Shown here: positions 54,968 through 63,052 of the stretch, one piece after another
Numbering within the stretch: the stretch's first letter is position 1
How the letters are laid out: every line of letters starts with the position of its first letter
Translations under genes and position numbers: made by a program
The notes under the pieces: generated by a model
Databases searched by the model: none
What the model was told of the DNA's origin: nothing
Seen by the model: the letters and a program-made list of their open reading frames with translations, nothing else
Assembly: GCF_018372875.1 (NCBI RefSeq)
Contig: NZ_JAHAIF010000003.1
Span: 44,100-108,099 of the forward strand
DNA from: Clostridium sp.
GTDB taxonomy: Bacteria > Bacillota > Clostridia > Clostridiales > Clostridiaceae
Length of the DNA stretch: 64,000 bases
Direction of reading: 5' to 3'

Positions 54968-55019
54968 ATTAGATAATATGTAACTGTAAGCATAAATATT
55001 AAGATATAGGAGTGGTATT

Positions 55020-56111
55020 ATGGGGATAGGTATAAGTGTTTATCCACTATTAAGTTCAAAGGAAGATAACTTAAATTATATAAAAAAGGCTTATGATTTA
55101 GGTTATTCAAGAATTTTCACATCAATGCTTGAGGTTGATTCTGAAAAGGAAAAGGCTCTTAAACAAATAGAGTGTTATAGAGAAATAATGAATTATGCTA
55201 AAAACTTAGGAATGAGAGTTTTTATAGATATAAATCCTCAGGTCCTTAAGAATATTGGGGTAGACCCAACTGATTTAAAGTTTTTTCTTGAATTAGGTGT
55301 TACTGGAATAAGATTAGATGGAATATTTAATGGAATTCATGAAATGATGATGACGTATAATGAGTATAATTTAGATATAGAAATAAATGGTTCATTAAAT
55401 ACATCCTATGCAAATAATATAGTTGATTTTGGGTGCAAGAAAGAAAAGCTATTTGTATGCCATAATTTCTATCCTGAAGAATATACAGGTCTTTCTTTAG
55501 AGTTCTTTAATAACTGTATGGACAGGCATAAATCATTGGGATTAAAGACAGGAGCTTTTGTAAATGGAACTAAAGGTGGCAAGATGGGACCTTGGCCTAC
55601 TAATGATGGTCTTCCAACATTAGAAAAACACAGATATAAAGATATAATAGCTCAAGCAGATGAATTATTTGCCTTAGGTGTAGATGATGTAATAATAGGA
55701 AATGCCTTTGCTACAAATGAAGAGTTAGAAGCTTTAGCTAATTTAGATAAAGATATAATTAAGCTTAAATTTAAAGCATCAAAAGAATTAACAGAGGTAG
55801 AAAAAAACTTCTTTAATAAGGTCATTAATGATAGACATGAAAGTAGTGAGCAAATAATAAGATATTCTATGGGAAGAGTAGAGTTTAAGAATACATCAAT
55901 TCCAAGTGATAATACTGGAAACAAGGTTGTTAAAAGAGGTACTGTTCTTATAAATAATGATGAATATCTAAATTATAAAGGAGAATTAATAGTTGCAAGA
56001 GAAGAGTTAAAAATAGATAACAGAAGAAATGTTATAGGTGTTATTGAAGAGGATTATTTAGATTTATTAGATTATATTAAGTATGGCAAAAAGTTCATTA
56101 TTGAAAATTAA
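55020..56111 (+). CDS. MupG/DUF871 family TIM-barrel protein
   Basis: A 363-residue protein. The start MGIGISVYPLLSSKEDNLNYIKKAYDLGYSRIFTSMLEVD, the segment VFIDINPQVLKNIGVDPTDLKFFLELGVTGIRLD, and DVIIGNAFATNEELEAL match the DUF871 family. In Staphylococcus the member MupG is a 6-phospho-N-acetylmuramidase that splits MurNAc-6P-GlcNAc during cell-wall recycling. The C-terminal part (SIPSDNTGNKVVKRGTVLINNDEYLNYKGELIVAREEL) is the usual beta-rich extension. No adjacent PTS or murQ gene is seen, so the MupG activity is inferred from the family. AGGAGTGG precedes the ATG. Confidence 0.88.
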   Translation: MGIGISVYPLLSSKEDNLNYIKKAYDLGYSRIFTSMLEVDSEKEKALKQIECYREIMNYAKNLGMRVFIDINPQVLKNIGVDPTDLKFFLELGVTGIRLDGIFNGIHEMMMTYNEYNLDIEINGSLNTSYANNIVDFGCKKEKLFVCHNFYPEEYTGLSLEFFNNCMDRHKSLGLKTGAFVNGTKGGKMGPWPTNDGLPTLEKHRYKDIIAQADELFALGVDDVIIGNAFATNEELEALANLDKDIIKLKFKASKELTEVEKNFFNKVINDRHESSEQIIRYSMGRVEFKNTSIPSDNTGNKVVKRGTVLINNDEYLNYKGELIVAREELKIDNRRNVIGVIEEDYLDLLDYIKYGKKFIIEN

Positions 56112-56118
56112 AAGTAAA

Positions 56119-56166
56119 AGGGGTTGTATCAAATAATAAATTATTTTGATACAGCCCTCTTAATTT
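56119..56166 (+). terminator. terminator after the MupG-like gene
   Basis: GGGGTTGTATCAAA pairs with TTTTGATACAGCCC (one G-T pair); the tail is only partly T-rich. Confidence 0.7.
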
Positions 56167-56325
56167 AGAATTTTCAATTATTCTAAATGTATTAAGGGGT
56201 AGATAGAAAGTTAATAAAATGTTAAAAACTCTACACTAAGAGAATAAATATGGACATCTATATAGGTGTATATATATGCTAAAATATAAAATATAAAATC
56301 TTTGTAATAAAGAAGGAGAAGTATT

Positions 56326-56658
56326 ATGAGCGGGGGATATGAGGGGATATACAAATTAATTTCTATTGATAAAGAAAATGCTTTATATGCATATTCAGGA
56401 GATAATTTTAGCTTTCCAGCTGAGGAAAAGTTAGCTGACTCATTAGATGGTAGACTTCAAATTAATTTATCTGTTTTGGAAAATAATGAGTGTTTTGATT
56501 GTTTTAAAAAAGGAAAAGTTAGGGTTCTAAAGGATTGTTATTATGCTGAAAAAAATGAGTTGGGAATAGATATTTTTGCTTTTAGAGCAGTTCTTAATAT
56601 CTTAAAAAGGTATGATGAAAGCAAGGAATTACCTAAAGACGGTCATTGGGTAGTATAA
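56326..56658 (+). CDS. hypothetical protein of 110 residues
   Basis: It starts MSGGYEGIYKLISIDKENALYAYSGDNFSF, is mixed alpha/beta and hydrophilic, and has a pair of cysteines (NNECFDCFKKGKVRVLKDCYYAEKNE) that could bind a metal. Its end is DESKELPKDGHWVV. No signal peptide, no recognised domain. AAGGAG stands before the ATG. The next gene, a four-helix membrane protein, begins about 55 bases later with its own strong ribosome site. Confidence 0.7.
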   Translation: MSGGYEGIYKLISIDKENALYAYSGDNFSFPAEEKLADSLDGRLQINLSVLENNECFDCFKKGKVRVLKDCYYAEKNELGIDIFAFRAVLNILKRYDESKELPKDGHWVV

Positions 56659-56712
56659 AATGTATAGGTATTAAATTATAGAACATACTAAACCTATAAA
56701 GGAGGTTCTTGT

Positions 56713-57081
56713 ATGGGATATAATGGTAAAAAAAATACTTCTGATAGTAATACTTTTTTAAGGTGGATAGGAAGAATGGTAATAGTAGCTATTATTTTAG
56801 GAGTTACATCTTTTTTAACACCTGGATTTACTATCTATGGATTATGGTCATATTTAATTGCAGCAGTTGTAATATCTGCTCTCGATTATTTAGTAGAGTC
56901 TTTTATGAATGAGAATATATCGCCTTTTGGTAAAGGGATAAAGGGATTTCTAATTTCTGCTGTTATTATTTATGTAGCACAATTCTTCGTTCCATATATG
57001 GGAGTATCAATAATTGGTGCAATACTAGCAGCAGTTGTTATTGGCATATTAGATGCTATTTTCCCTATAAAAGTTTTATAA
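56713..57081 (+). CDS. phage-holin-like four-helix membrane protein
   Basis: A 122-residue integral membrane protein. Four hydrophobic helices are visible: MVIVAIILGVTSFLTPGFTI, LWSYLIAAVVISALDYLV, KGFLISAVIIYVAQFFVPYM and VSIIGAILAAVVIGILDAIF. This is the layout of the mycobacterial-type 4-TMS phage-holin family (YvlD-like), which occurs widely in chromosomes without prophage. No lysis cassette is near, so a lytic function is not implied. AAAGGAGG precedes the ATG. Confidence 0.85.
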   Translation: MGYNGKKNTSDSNTFLRWIGRMVIVAIILGVTSFLTPGFTIYGLWSYLIAAVVISALDYLVESFMNENISPFGKGIKGFLISAVIIYVAQFFVPYMGVSIIGAILAAVVIGILDAIFPIKVL

Positions 57082-57102
57082 TTATTTCTTCAGTATAAGA
57101 TG

Positions 57103-57147
57103 AGTGGATATTTATTTTGATGTATTTAAGCAAAATAAATATCCACT
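57103..57147. terminator. perfect 17-bp hairpin (recurring type), terminator before guaB
   Basis: AGTGGATATTTATTTTG (57103-57119) pairs fully with CAAAATAAATATCCACT (57131-57147), loop of eleven, then a T-rich run. It terminates the holin-like gene. It is the third copy of the hairpin type at 28838 and 42977. Confidence 0.85.
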
Positions 57148-57241
57148 TTACTTTTTTCTTTGGAATATTTAATATATGTTATTGTAAAAATATGGTACAA
57201 TGGTTATAATTATCATTAAAAATATTATTGGAGGCATAGAA

Positions 57242-58750
57242 ATGGCGTATTATTTTAATGAACCATCACATACATTTAGTGAGTATTTATTGGTGCCAGG
57301 ATACTCATCAGCAGAATGTATACCAGCAAAAGCAAGTTTAAGAACACCAATTGTAAAGTTTAAAAAAGGTGAAGAACCTTCTATTACTATGAATATTCCT
57401 CTTGTTTCTGCGGTTATGCAGTCAGTATCAGATGATAAAATGGCTATAGCCCTTGCTAAAGAGGGGGGAATATCATTTATATATGGTTCTCAAACTATTA
57501 AAAATCAAGCTGAAATGGTAAGAAGAGTTAAAAACTATAAAGCTGGATTTGTTACTAGTGATTCAAGTATAAAACCTAACGAAACTCTTGAAGATATACT
57601 TAATTTGAAAGAAAAAACAGGACATAGCACAGTTGCAGTAACAGATGATGGAACATCCACAGGAAAATTGGTTGGAATTGTTACAAGTAGAGATTATCGT
57701 ATAAGTCGTATGGACAAGTCTGCAAAGGTTTCTGAATTTATGACACCTATAGACAAGGTTATTTATGCAAAGGAAGGAATAAGTCTTAGTGAGGCAAACG
57801 ATATAATTTGGGATAATAAACTTAATGCACTTCCAATATTAAATGATGAACAAAGACTTGTTGCTTTCGTTTTTAGAAAGGATTATGATTCTCACAAAGA
57901 AAATCCAAATGAGCTTTTAGATGAACAAAAGAGATTTGTTGTAGGAGCTGGAATTAATACAAGAGACTATGAAGAAAGGGTGCCAGCATTAATAGATGCA
58001 GGAGTAGACATTCTTTGTATAGATTCATCTGAAGGCTTTACAGAATGGCAAAAGAGAACTATTGCCTTTATTCGTGAAAAATATGGTGATAAGGTAAAGG
58101 TTGGGGCTGGAAACATAGTAGATAGAGAAGGCTTTAGATTCCTAGCTGAAGCAGGAGCAGATTTTATAAAGATAGGTATAGGTGGAGGATCTATATGTAT
58201 TACTCGTGAAACCAAAGGTATTGGAAGAGGACAAGCTACAGCTGTAATTGAGGTTGCAAAAGCACGTGATGAATATTATAAGGAAACAGGAATCTATATT
58301 CCAATATGTTCTGATGGTGGAATAGTTCATGATTATCATATTACCTTAGCTCTTGCCATGGGAGCAGATTTCTGTATGCTTGGTAGGTATTTTTCAAGAT
58401 TTGAAGAAAGCCCAACAAATAAAGTAATTATAAATGGTAACTATATGAAGGAATATTGGGGAGAAGGTTCTGCAAGAGCAAGAAATTGGCAAAGGTATGA
58501 TATGGGTGGAGCAAGTAAGCTTTCCTTTGAAGAGGGAGTAGATTCCTATGTTCCTTATGCAGGACACTTACATGGTAATTTAGAAGTTACCTTAGCAAAA
58601 ATTAAATCAACTATGTGTAATTGTGGGGCTTTAACTATTCCAGAGCTTCAAGAAAAGGCAAGGATAACTTTAGTTTCATCTACAAGTATAGTTGAAGGTG
58701 GAGCACATGATGTTTTGTTAAAAGACAAAAATGGAATGACAGTTAAATAA
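57242..58750 (+). CDS. guaB: IMP dehydrogenase, Tritrichomonas foetus-like type
   Basis: Oxidises IMP to XMP, the first step to guanine nucleotides. The 502-residue length is above the 485-490 of common bacterial GuaB. A CBS pair ([49 protein letters not shown]) sits inside the TIM barrel. The catalytic loop reads [20 protein letters not shown] rather than GPGSICTTR, with the catalytic Cys near residue 320 and the Arg/Tyr of the mobile flap in ARNWQRYD. From memory it resembles the T. foetus enzyme over its whole length. The ATG at 57242 has GGAGG nine bases before. Confidence 0.92.
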   Translation: MAYYFNEPSHTFSEYLLVPGYSSAECIPAKASLRTPIVKFKKGEEPSITMNIPLVSAVMQSVSDDKMAIALAKEGGISFIYGSQTIKNQAEMVRRVKNYKAGFVTSDSSIKPNETLEDILNLKEKTGHSTVAVTDDGTSTGKLVGIVTSRDYRISRMDKSAKVSEFMTPIDKVIYAKEGISLSEANDIIWDNKLNALPILNDEQRLVAFVFRKDYDSHKENPNELLDEQKRFVVGAGINTRDYEERVPALIDAGVDILCIDSSEGFTEWQKRTIAFIREKYGDKVKVGAGNIVDREGFRFLAEAGADFIKIGIGGGSICITRETKGIGRGQATAVIEVAKARDEYYKETGIYIPICSDGGIVHDYHITLALAMGADFCMLGRYFSRFEESPTNKVIINGNYMKEYWGEGSARARNWQRYDMGGASKLSFEEGVDSYVPYAGHLHGNLEVTLAKIKSTMCNCGALTIPELQEKARITLVSSTSIVEGGAHDVLLKDKNGMTVK

Positions 58751-58776
58751 TTAAGGTTAAAAAGTAATAAGAATAT

Positions 58777-58812
58777 AAAAAAAACACCACTATTGTTGGT
58801 GTTTTTTTTATA
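58777..58812. terminator. bidirectional terminator between guaB and the phospholipase-like gene
   Basis: AAAAAACACCA pairs with TGGTGTTTTTT between the convergent genes, giving a U-tract in both directions. Confidence 0.9.
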
Positions 58813-58841
58813 TTCTTACTTATAAGTTACTATCTTTTTTA

Positions 58842-59435
58842 TTAGTTAGTGAAGGCTAGTTTTCTATAAATTATGCTATAAGATGTACAAAGATTAAATA
58901 AAGAATTAAACACAGTAGAGCATACCTCTGTAGCATTTATATAATCCCATTTATAACTAGGGTCTCCAAGTCTATATAATTTAATTTGTTCAATAATATA
59001 AGAATTCAAGGTTTCTGGTTCGTATAATATATTTGAATTTTCAGTGTTTATATTATTATCTATTGCCACTTCGCTACTTTCCTCATCAAGTATAAACTTC
59101 TCTAAGTCATTTTCGTATTTAAGATGTTTTCTTAAGGAATTGAAGTTTCCTCTTATATGAGCATAACAACAGAAATCACATAAATAATGAACTATTATAC
59201 CTGCTCTTATAGAGTTAAATATATTAAGTTTACCTGAGTTTGAGATTTTTTCTATTTTGCTATAAACATATTCTGATGATTCTTCAAAGTAATGAGGATG
59301 AACTTTATATGAAGCAATTAAGTCAGGTAATATTGTTCCAAGATAAAAAAATGGTGAGTAATATTTTAATAAAACATTATCCTTGTTATTGTTTATTATC
59401 TTTTTTGCTATAAATAAATGCGTTTTTAATTTCAT
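58842..59435 (-). CDS. zinc-dependent phospholipase C-like protein
   Basis: A 197-residue protein with the family start MKLKTHLFIAKKI and metal-ligand histidines in LGTILPDLIASYKVHPHYF, VHYLCDFCCYAHIRG (H-x3-D type) and later Asp/Glu residues. These match the Zn_dep_PLPC family of intracellular, signal-free relatives of alpha-toxin. It has no signal peptide and so is probably not a secreted toxin. The substrate is unknown. GGGAG precedes the ATG. Confidence 0.88.
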   Translation of the reverse strand: MKLKTHLFIAKKIINNNKDNVLLKYYSPFFYLGTILPDLIASYKVHPHYFEESSEYVYSKIEKISNSGKLNIFNSIRAGIIVHYLCDFCCYAHIRGNFNSLRKHLKYENDLEKFILDEESSEVAIDNNINTENSNILYEPETLNSYIIEQIKLYRLGDPSYKWDYINATEVCSTVFNSLFNLCTSYSIIYRKLAFTN

Positions 59436-59673
59436 AAAATCTAGCTCCCGTAAAAATTTTGTTACGTGGTTTTATTATATGCAAAAGTTCTCAAATTACT
59501 AACTTAAATATAACGGAGATAATTAAAAAAGTAAAACTGTAATTGTTACCTATAAGGGAATTTATTGTTCCGTAAAGTTTTCAAGTAGCTAAATTTAATA
59601 TTATATTACTATGTTTTGAAATATTTTTCATTTAAATAGTATACATAATGTGGAAGAATATGAAAAATTAATA
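59436..59673. other. intergenic region upstream of the GntR operon
   Basis: About 240 AT-rich bases holding the promoter of the leftward phospholipase-like gene. I see no gene or strong hairpin in it. Confidence 0.6.
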
Positions 59674-59726
59674 TTGACTGTAGTGTATATACGTGTTAAT
59701 ATCTGTATATAGACAGTATATACACT
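59674..59726 (+). promoter_or_regulatory. GntR operon promoter with embedded operator
   Basis: TTGACT (59674-59679), a 17-bp spacer and TAATAT (59697-59702) form the promoter. An 11-bp perfect inverted repeat, AGTGTATATAC (59682-59692) and GTATATACACT (59716-59726), lies over the spacer and start region. This would be the binding site of the GntR protein encoded just downstream. Confidence 0.75.
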
Positions 59727-59737
59727 TAGGAGGGAAA

Positions 59738-60112
59738 ATGAATATATTAATTAGTAATTCTTCATCAGTTCCATTATATGAACAAATTTCTAACCAAGTA
59801 AAAAATCAGATATTAAATGGTGAATTAAAGCCTAGTGAAGCCTTACCTTCAATAAGAATGCTAGCAAAAGATTTGAGGGTAAGTATTATAACAACTAAAA
59901 GAGCATATGAAGAACTTGAAAAAGAAGGTTTTATAAAAACAGTAGCTGGAAAAGGAACCTTTGTTTCAGAAGGTAATTCTGACAGACTTAAGGAAGCAGC
60001 TATATGTGAAATAGAAAGTAAGTTAGATGATGCTATTAGCCAAGCTAAAGCTATTGGATTAACATTGGATGAATGCTTAGAAATATTTAAAAGTTTATTT
60101 TTGGAGGAGTAA
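59738..60112 (+). CDS. GntR family transcriptional regulator, YtrA subfamily
   Basis: A short regulator of 124 residues. The N-terminal winged HTH is PLYEQISNQVKNQILNGELKPSEALPSIRMLAKDLRVSIITTKRAYEELEKEGFIKTVAGKGTFVSE, and a short helical tail (AICEIESKLDDAISQAKAIGLTLDECLEIFKSLFLEE) replaces the ligand domain, which is the YtrA pattern. It commonly represses an ABC operon in response to cell-wall-active antibiotics. The start at 59738 follows AGGAGGG. The ABC genes follow directly in one operon. Confidence 0.93.
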   Translation: MNILISNSSSVPLYEQISNQVKNQILNGELKPSEALPSIRMLAKDLRVSIITTKRAYEELEKEGFIKTVAGKGTFVSEGNSDRLKEAAICEIESKLDDAISQAKAIGLTLDECLEIFKSLFLEE

Positions 60113-60117
60113 TTTTT

Positions 60118-60978
60118 ATGAAAGCTATAGAATTTAAAGGAGTTAAAAAAAGAAGAGGGAAGTTTCAACTCTCTATAGATGATTTGTTAATTGAAAGTGG
60201 ATACATAACAGGTTTCATTGGACCCAATGGTTCAGGTAAAACTACAACAATAAAATTAATAATGAATATGCTCAAGGTGGATTCTGGAATCATAAAGGTT
60301 TTTAATAATGATATACAAGATTATTTTACTTATAAAAGTGAAATTGGTTATGTAGGGGATGAAGCAGGTTTTCTAGATACTGTTAAGGTAAAAAATATAA
60401 AAAAGTACATGAGTAATTTTTATGAAAAATGGGATGAAGGTTTATATAAAAATTATATAAATAGGTTTAGAATAGATGAAAATAAGGCATATAAAGATCT
60501 TTCAAAGGGTCAGAAAAAACAATTTGAACTTATAATTGCCTTATGTCATCATCCAAAGCTAATTATTATGGATGAGCCAACTGCTAACTTAGATCCAAGG
60601 GTTAGAAGTGAATTGTTAGAAATGCTTCAGGAGCATATTGAAAGAGAGGAAGCAACAGTTTTTTATTCCACTCATATAACATCTGATTTAGAAAAGAGAG
60701 CAGATTATATAGTTATGATTTATGAAGGTAAAATAATTTTAACTGGAATAAAAGATGAAATATTAGAAGAGCATGCCATTATAAGGGGAAAAGCTGAACT
60801 TTTGGATATAGAATCTGAGAAAATTTTAAGAGGAATTAAAATAAATAGGTATGGATTTGAAGGAATGACATCTGATAAAAATAAAGCTTATGAGATATTT
60901 GGTAAAGAAGTGGTTTATGATAAGGCCACTTTAGAAGATATTTTATTATTTTATACTAGAGGTGATGAGAATGCGTAA
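60118..60978 (+). CDS. ABC transporter ATP-binding protein
   Basis: A 286-residue ATPase. Walker A is FIGPNGSGKTTTIKLIMNML (about residues 35-54), the signature is DLSKGQKKQFELIIALCHHP, Walker B is IIMDEPTANLDPRVRSE and the H-loop is FYSTHITSDLE. The first residues (MKAIEFKGVKKRRGKFQLSIDDLLIESGYI) follow the layout of the YtrB/YxlF exporters. It follows the GntR gene by five bases and overlaps the permease gene. Confidence 0.94.
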   Translation: MKAIEFKGVKKRRGKFQLSIDDLLIESGYITGFIGPNGSGKTTTIKLIMNMLKVDSGIIKVFNNDIQDYFTYKSEIGYVGDEAGFLDTVKVKNIKKYMSNFYEKWDEGLYKNYINRFRIDENKAYKDLSKGQKKQFELIIALCHHPKLIIMDEPTANLDPRVRSELLEMLQEHIEREEATVFYSTHITSDLEKRADYIVMIYEGKIILTGIKDEILEEHAIIRGKAELLDIESEKILRGIKINRYGFEGMTSDKNKAYEIFGKEVVYDKATLEDILLFYTRGDENA

Positions 60979-61588
60979 TGTTATAAGTCTTGTTAAAATG
61001 CAATTTGAAAATTTATTTTCATTAAATAGAACTTTTTTAGCCATGATTGGAATAAGTGTATTTATACCTTTTGTAATTCCAGAGATGGCTACATATGCTG
61101 TTGGGATAATAGTTATAGCATTTACAAATATTACAGTTGGAAGAGAGAAAGCATGTAATATTGATAATCTTGTGAGAACACTACCAATAAAGGTAAATGA
61201 ATATATTTTATCTAGATATGTATTTGGAATAATAGGAATTTTCATTTCTATGGCAATTATGTCCATAGTAGCATTATTGTTAGAGGGAAGCCCATATATA
61301 TCAGTAGAAAGTGTTATAATATCAGCTCTTGTACTTGGAAGTGTAATAGTAGGAATAATAACTCCTATTGTAACAATATTAGGTCCTGAAAGGGGTAAGA
61401 TAGTTGTAATTCTTCTTACACTTTTACCACTTATGTTTATAATGAAATTACCTGAGATATTAAGTGGTATAAACATAAATATATTAAATAAGAATATACT
61501 ATTTTTACTAACTATGTTGATTACAATACTAATAATGTATATATCTTATTTAGTAACAGCTAATATATACAAGAGAATAGAACTTTAA
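60971..61588 (+). CDS. ABC-2 type transporter permease
   Basis: A 205-residue membrane protein with about six helices (RTFLAMIGISVFIPFVIPEMATYAVGIIVIAF, ISMAIMSIVALLLE, IISALVLGSVIVGIITPIVTIL, IVVILLTLLPLMFIM, ILFLLTMLITILIMYISYLVT). The segment TVGREKACNIDNLVRTLPIKVNEYILSRYVFG is typical of ABC-2 permeases. The start at 60971 has AGAGG eight bases upstream; GTG 60962 and ATG 60965 are too close. It belongs to the GntR operon and ends at a terminator. Confidence 0.9.
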   Translation: MRNVISLVKMQFENLFSLNRTFLAMIGISVFIPFVIPEMATYAVGIIVIAFTNITVGREKACNIDNLVRTLPIKVNEYILSRYVFGIIGIFISMAIMSIVALLLEGSPYISVESVIISALVLGSVIVGIITPIVTILGPERGKIVVILLTLLPLMFIMKLPEILSGININILNKNILFLLTMLITILIMYISYLVTANIYKRIEL

Positions 61589-61590
61589 TT

Positions 61591-61626
61591 GTAGACATGC
61601 GTCTTTATTGATGCATGTCTTTTTAT
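61591..61626 (+). terminator. terminator after the GntR-ABC operon
   Basis: AGACATGC (61593-61600) pairs with GCATGTCT (61613-61620), then a T-rich run. Confidence 0.88.
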
Positions 61627-61643
61627 AATATTATCACAAAGAA

Positions 61644-61914
61644 ATGAGGCAAGGTGAAAAAATAAGTTTATAATCTTACAGATAAAGATGTAAAAAAATT
61701 GAGGCTTTTATATTTACAGCTATATGGAAATTTAGTAGATAAATTTAATAATGTTGAAATAGATTTTTCGCTTAGTCCTGATGAAGATATTAATTTAGGA
61801 AATATATTTGGACTGTTTTCATATATGTATATTTTAAGGGGGCGCTATGGGAATTTACGAAAGAGATTTAAGCTTACCTGTATTTGGACTTTAGATATGT
61901 TATACTTATATTAA
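61644..61914 (+). pseudogene. small frame with a possible frameshift
   Basis: A frame from TTG 61699 gives MRLLYLQLYGNLVDKFNNVEIDF then SLSPDEDINLGNIFGLFSYM. Upstream, an ATG at 61644 reads MRQGEKISL then stops. If one base is missing near 61670 the two join into a longer protein (MRQGEKIS-YNLTDKDVKKLRLL...). The ribosome site before 61644 is poor. It is therefore either a TTG-started small gene or a frameshifted remnant. No family recognised. Confidence 0.35.
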
Positions 61915-61941
61915 TCTAAGTTATTGAAAGGAAATCATTAT

Positions 61942-62889
61942 ATGTTAAAAAATATAAATACAGATGATAAAAAGTATATATATGTTGCAAATTATCCTCC
62001 TTATGAAAAGGAGTTATATAAAATGGAGATGAAGTCTTTATTTAAGAATGATATAGAAGAAAAGTACTTTTTCTCTGATATATGGATTAATCCTTCAAGA
62101 AGTCCATTTATAAAAGAAGCTTTAAAAGTTATTTATGAAGGGGATAGTGTAGAAGAAATTTGTGACAAGATAAAGGAAGACAAATTATCTTATGAAGCTT
62201 TTAAGGTTATCTATGTTAAAGCAGAAGAGAAGAACACTACATATGAAGAGAGATTAAATAGTTTAAGGGCAGTTGGTTTTGTTATAACTGGTGAGCCTGA
62301 TATTCATAACCCTAGAGTAAGAATTGGAATTAGCAAAATAGGGGACAAGTGGTATTTGGGTGAATATGAAAAGAACGACTTTGAATGGCATATTCATGAT
62401 AAAAAGCCTTACTCATATTCAAATTCCTTAGGGTTAAAGCTGGCAAGAGCCTTAGTTAATATAGCCGCAGGAAATGACTTTAATATAAAAATGGTGGACC
62501 CTTGTTGTGGAGTAGGAACTGTTGTTATAGAAGGGGTGTCCATGGGATTTAATATTAAAGGATTTGATATTAATAAACAGATCTGTAGTAATGCTAGACG
62601 AAATTTAGAGTTCTTTGGTTATAATGATGTGGTTAAAGGAATGGATATTAAAGACATAGAAGAGAAATTTGATGTGGCAATAATAGATTTACCTTATGGA
62701 TTATTTACACCAATAAGACCTAATGAACAGATGAATATTATAAACTCTGCAAGGAAAATAGCAGATAAATTAATTTTAGTTACATTTGAAGATATGGATG
62801 AATTTGTGTATAATGCTGGATTTAAAATTATTGATAGATGTAAGGTATCTAAAGGGAAATTTATTAGATACATAAGTATTTGTATTTAA
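61942..62889 (+). CDS. TRM11-like SAM-dependent RNA methyltransferase
   Basis: A 315-residue protein. A THUMP-like or unnamed N-terminal half (about 1-165) precedes a methyltransferase domain with the SAM motif MVDPCCGVGTVVIEGVSMG, the acidic loop IKGFDINKQICSNARRNLEFFG and the catalytic DLPYGLF, an N-methylation NPPY-like motif of the UPF0020/TRM11 group. The start at 61942 follows AAAGGA; the TTG at 61924 is possible but lies before it. The target is probably tRNA or rRNA guanosine; that is inferred. It ends at a terminator. Confidence 0.88.
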   Translation: MLKNINTDDKKYIYVANYPPYEKELYKMEMKSLFKNDIEEKYFFSDIWINPSRSPFIKEALKVIYEGDSVEEICDKIKEDKLSYEAFKVIYVKAEEKNTTYEERLNSLRAVGFVITGEPDIHNPRVRIGISKIGDKWYLGEYEKNDFEWHIHDKKPYSYSNSLGLKLARALVNIAAGNDFNIKMVDPCCGVGTVVIEGVSMGFNIKGFDINKQICSNARRNLEFFGYNDVVKGMDIKDIEEKFDVAIIDLPYGLFTPIRPNEQMNIINSARKIADKLILVTFEDMDEFVYNAGFKIIDRCKVSKGKFIRYISICI

Positions 62890-62928
62890 ATGAGGGTGCT
62901 CACAAAAAGTGATGCACCCTCAATTTTT
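62890..62928 (+). terminator. terminator after the methyltransferase gene
   Basis: TGAGGGTGC pairs with GCACCCTCA, followed by a T-rich run. Confidence 0.88.
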
Positions 62929-63052
62929 GTAAAAAAACTGCTAAATTTATCAATATGTATAGGAATGATGGCTAACTTAGTATATAATGTAAAATGAGTA
63001 TGATAATATTCGATAAATAATTACAATATAGTTATTAAGGAGAGTATTTTGT

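Noticed and set aside
56713..57081. Prophage holin
   Set aside because: The four-helix family is common on chromosomes; no endolysin, tail or capsid genes are near.
57150..57241. Purine or guanine riboswitch upstream of guaB
   Set aside because: The region between the terminator and the guaB start is under 100 bases, with no conserved purine-riboswitch core and no second terminator.
58842..59435. Secreted alpha-toxin-like phospholipase
   Set aside because: The protein lacks a signal peptide and the C2-like domain, and at 197 residues it is far shorter than the toxin.
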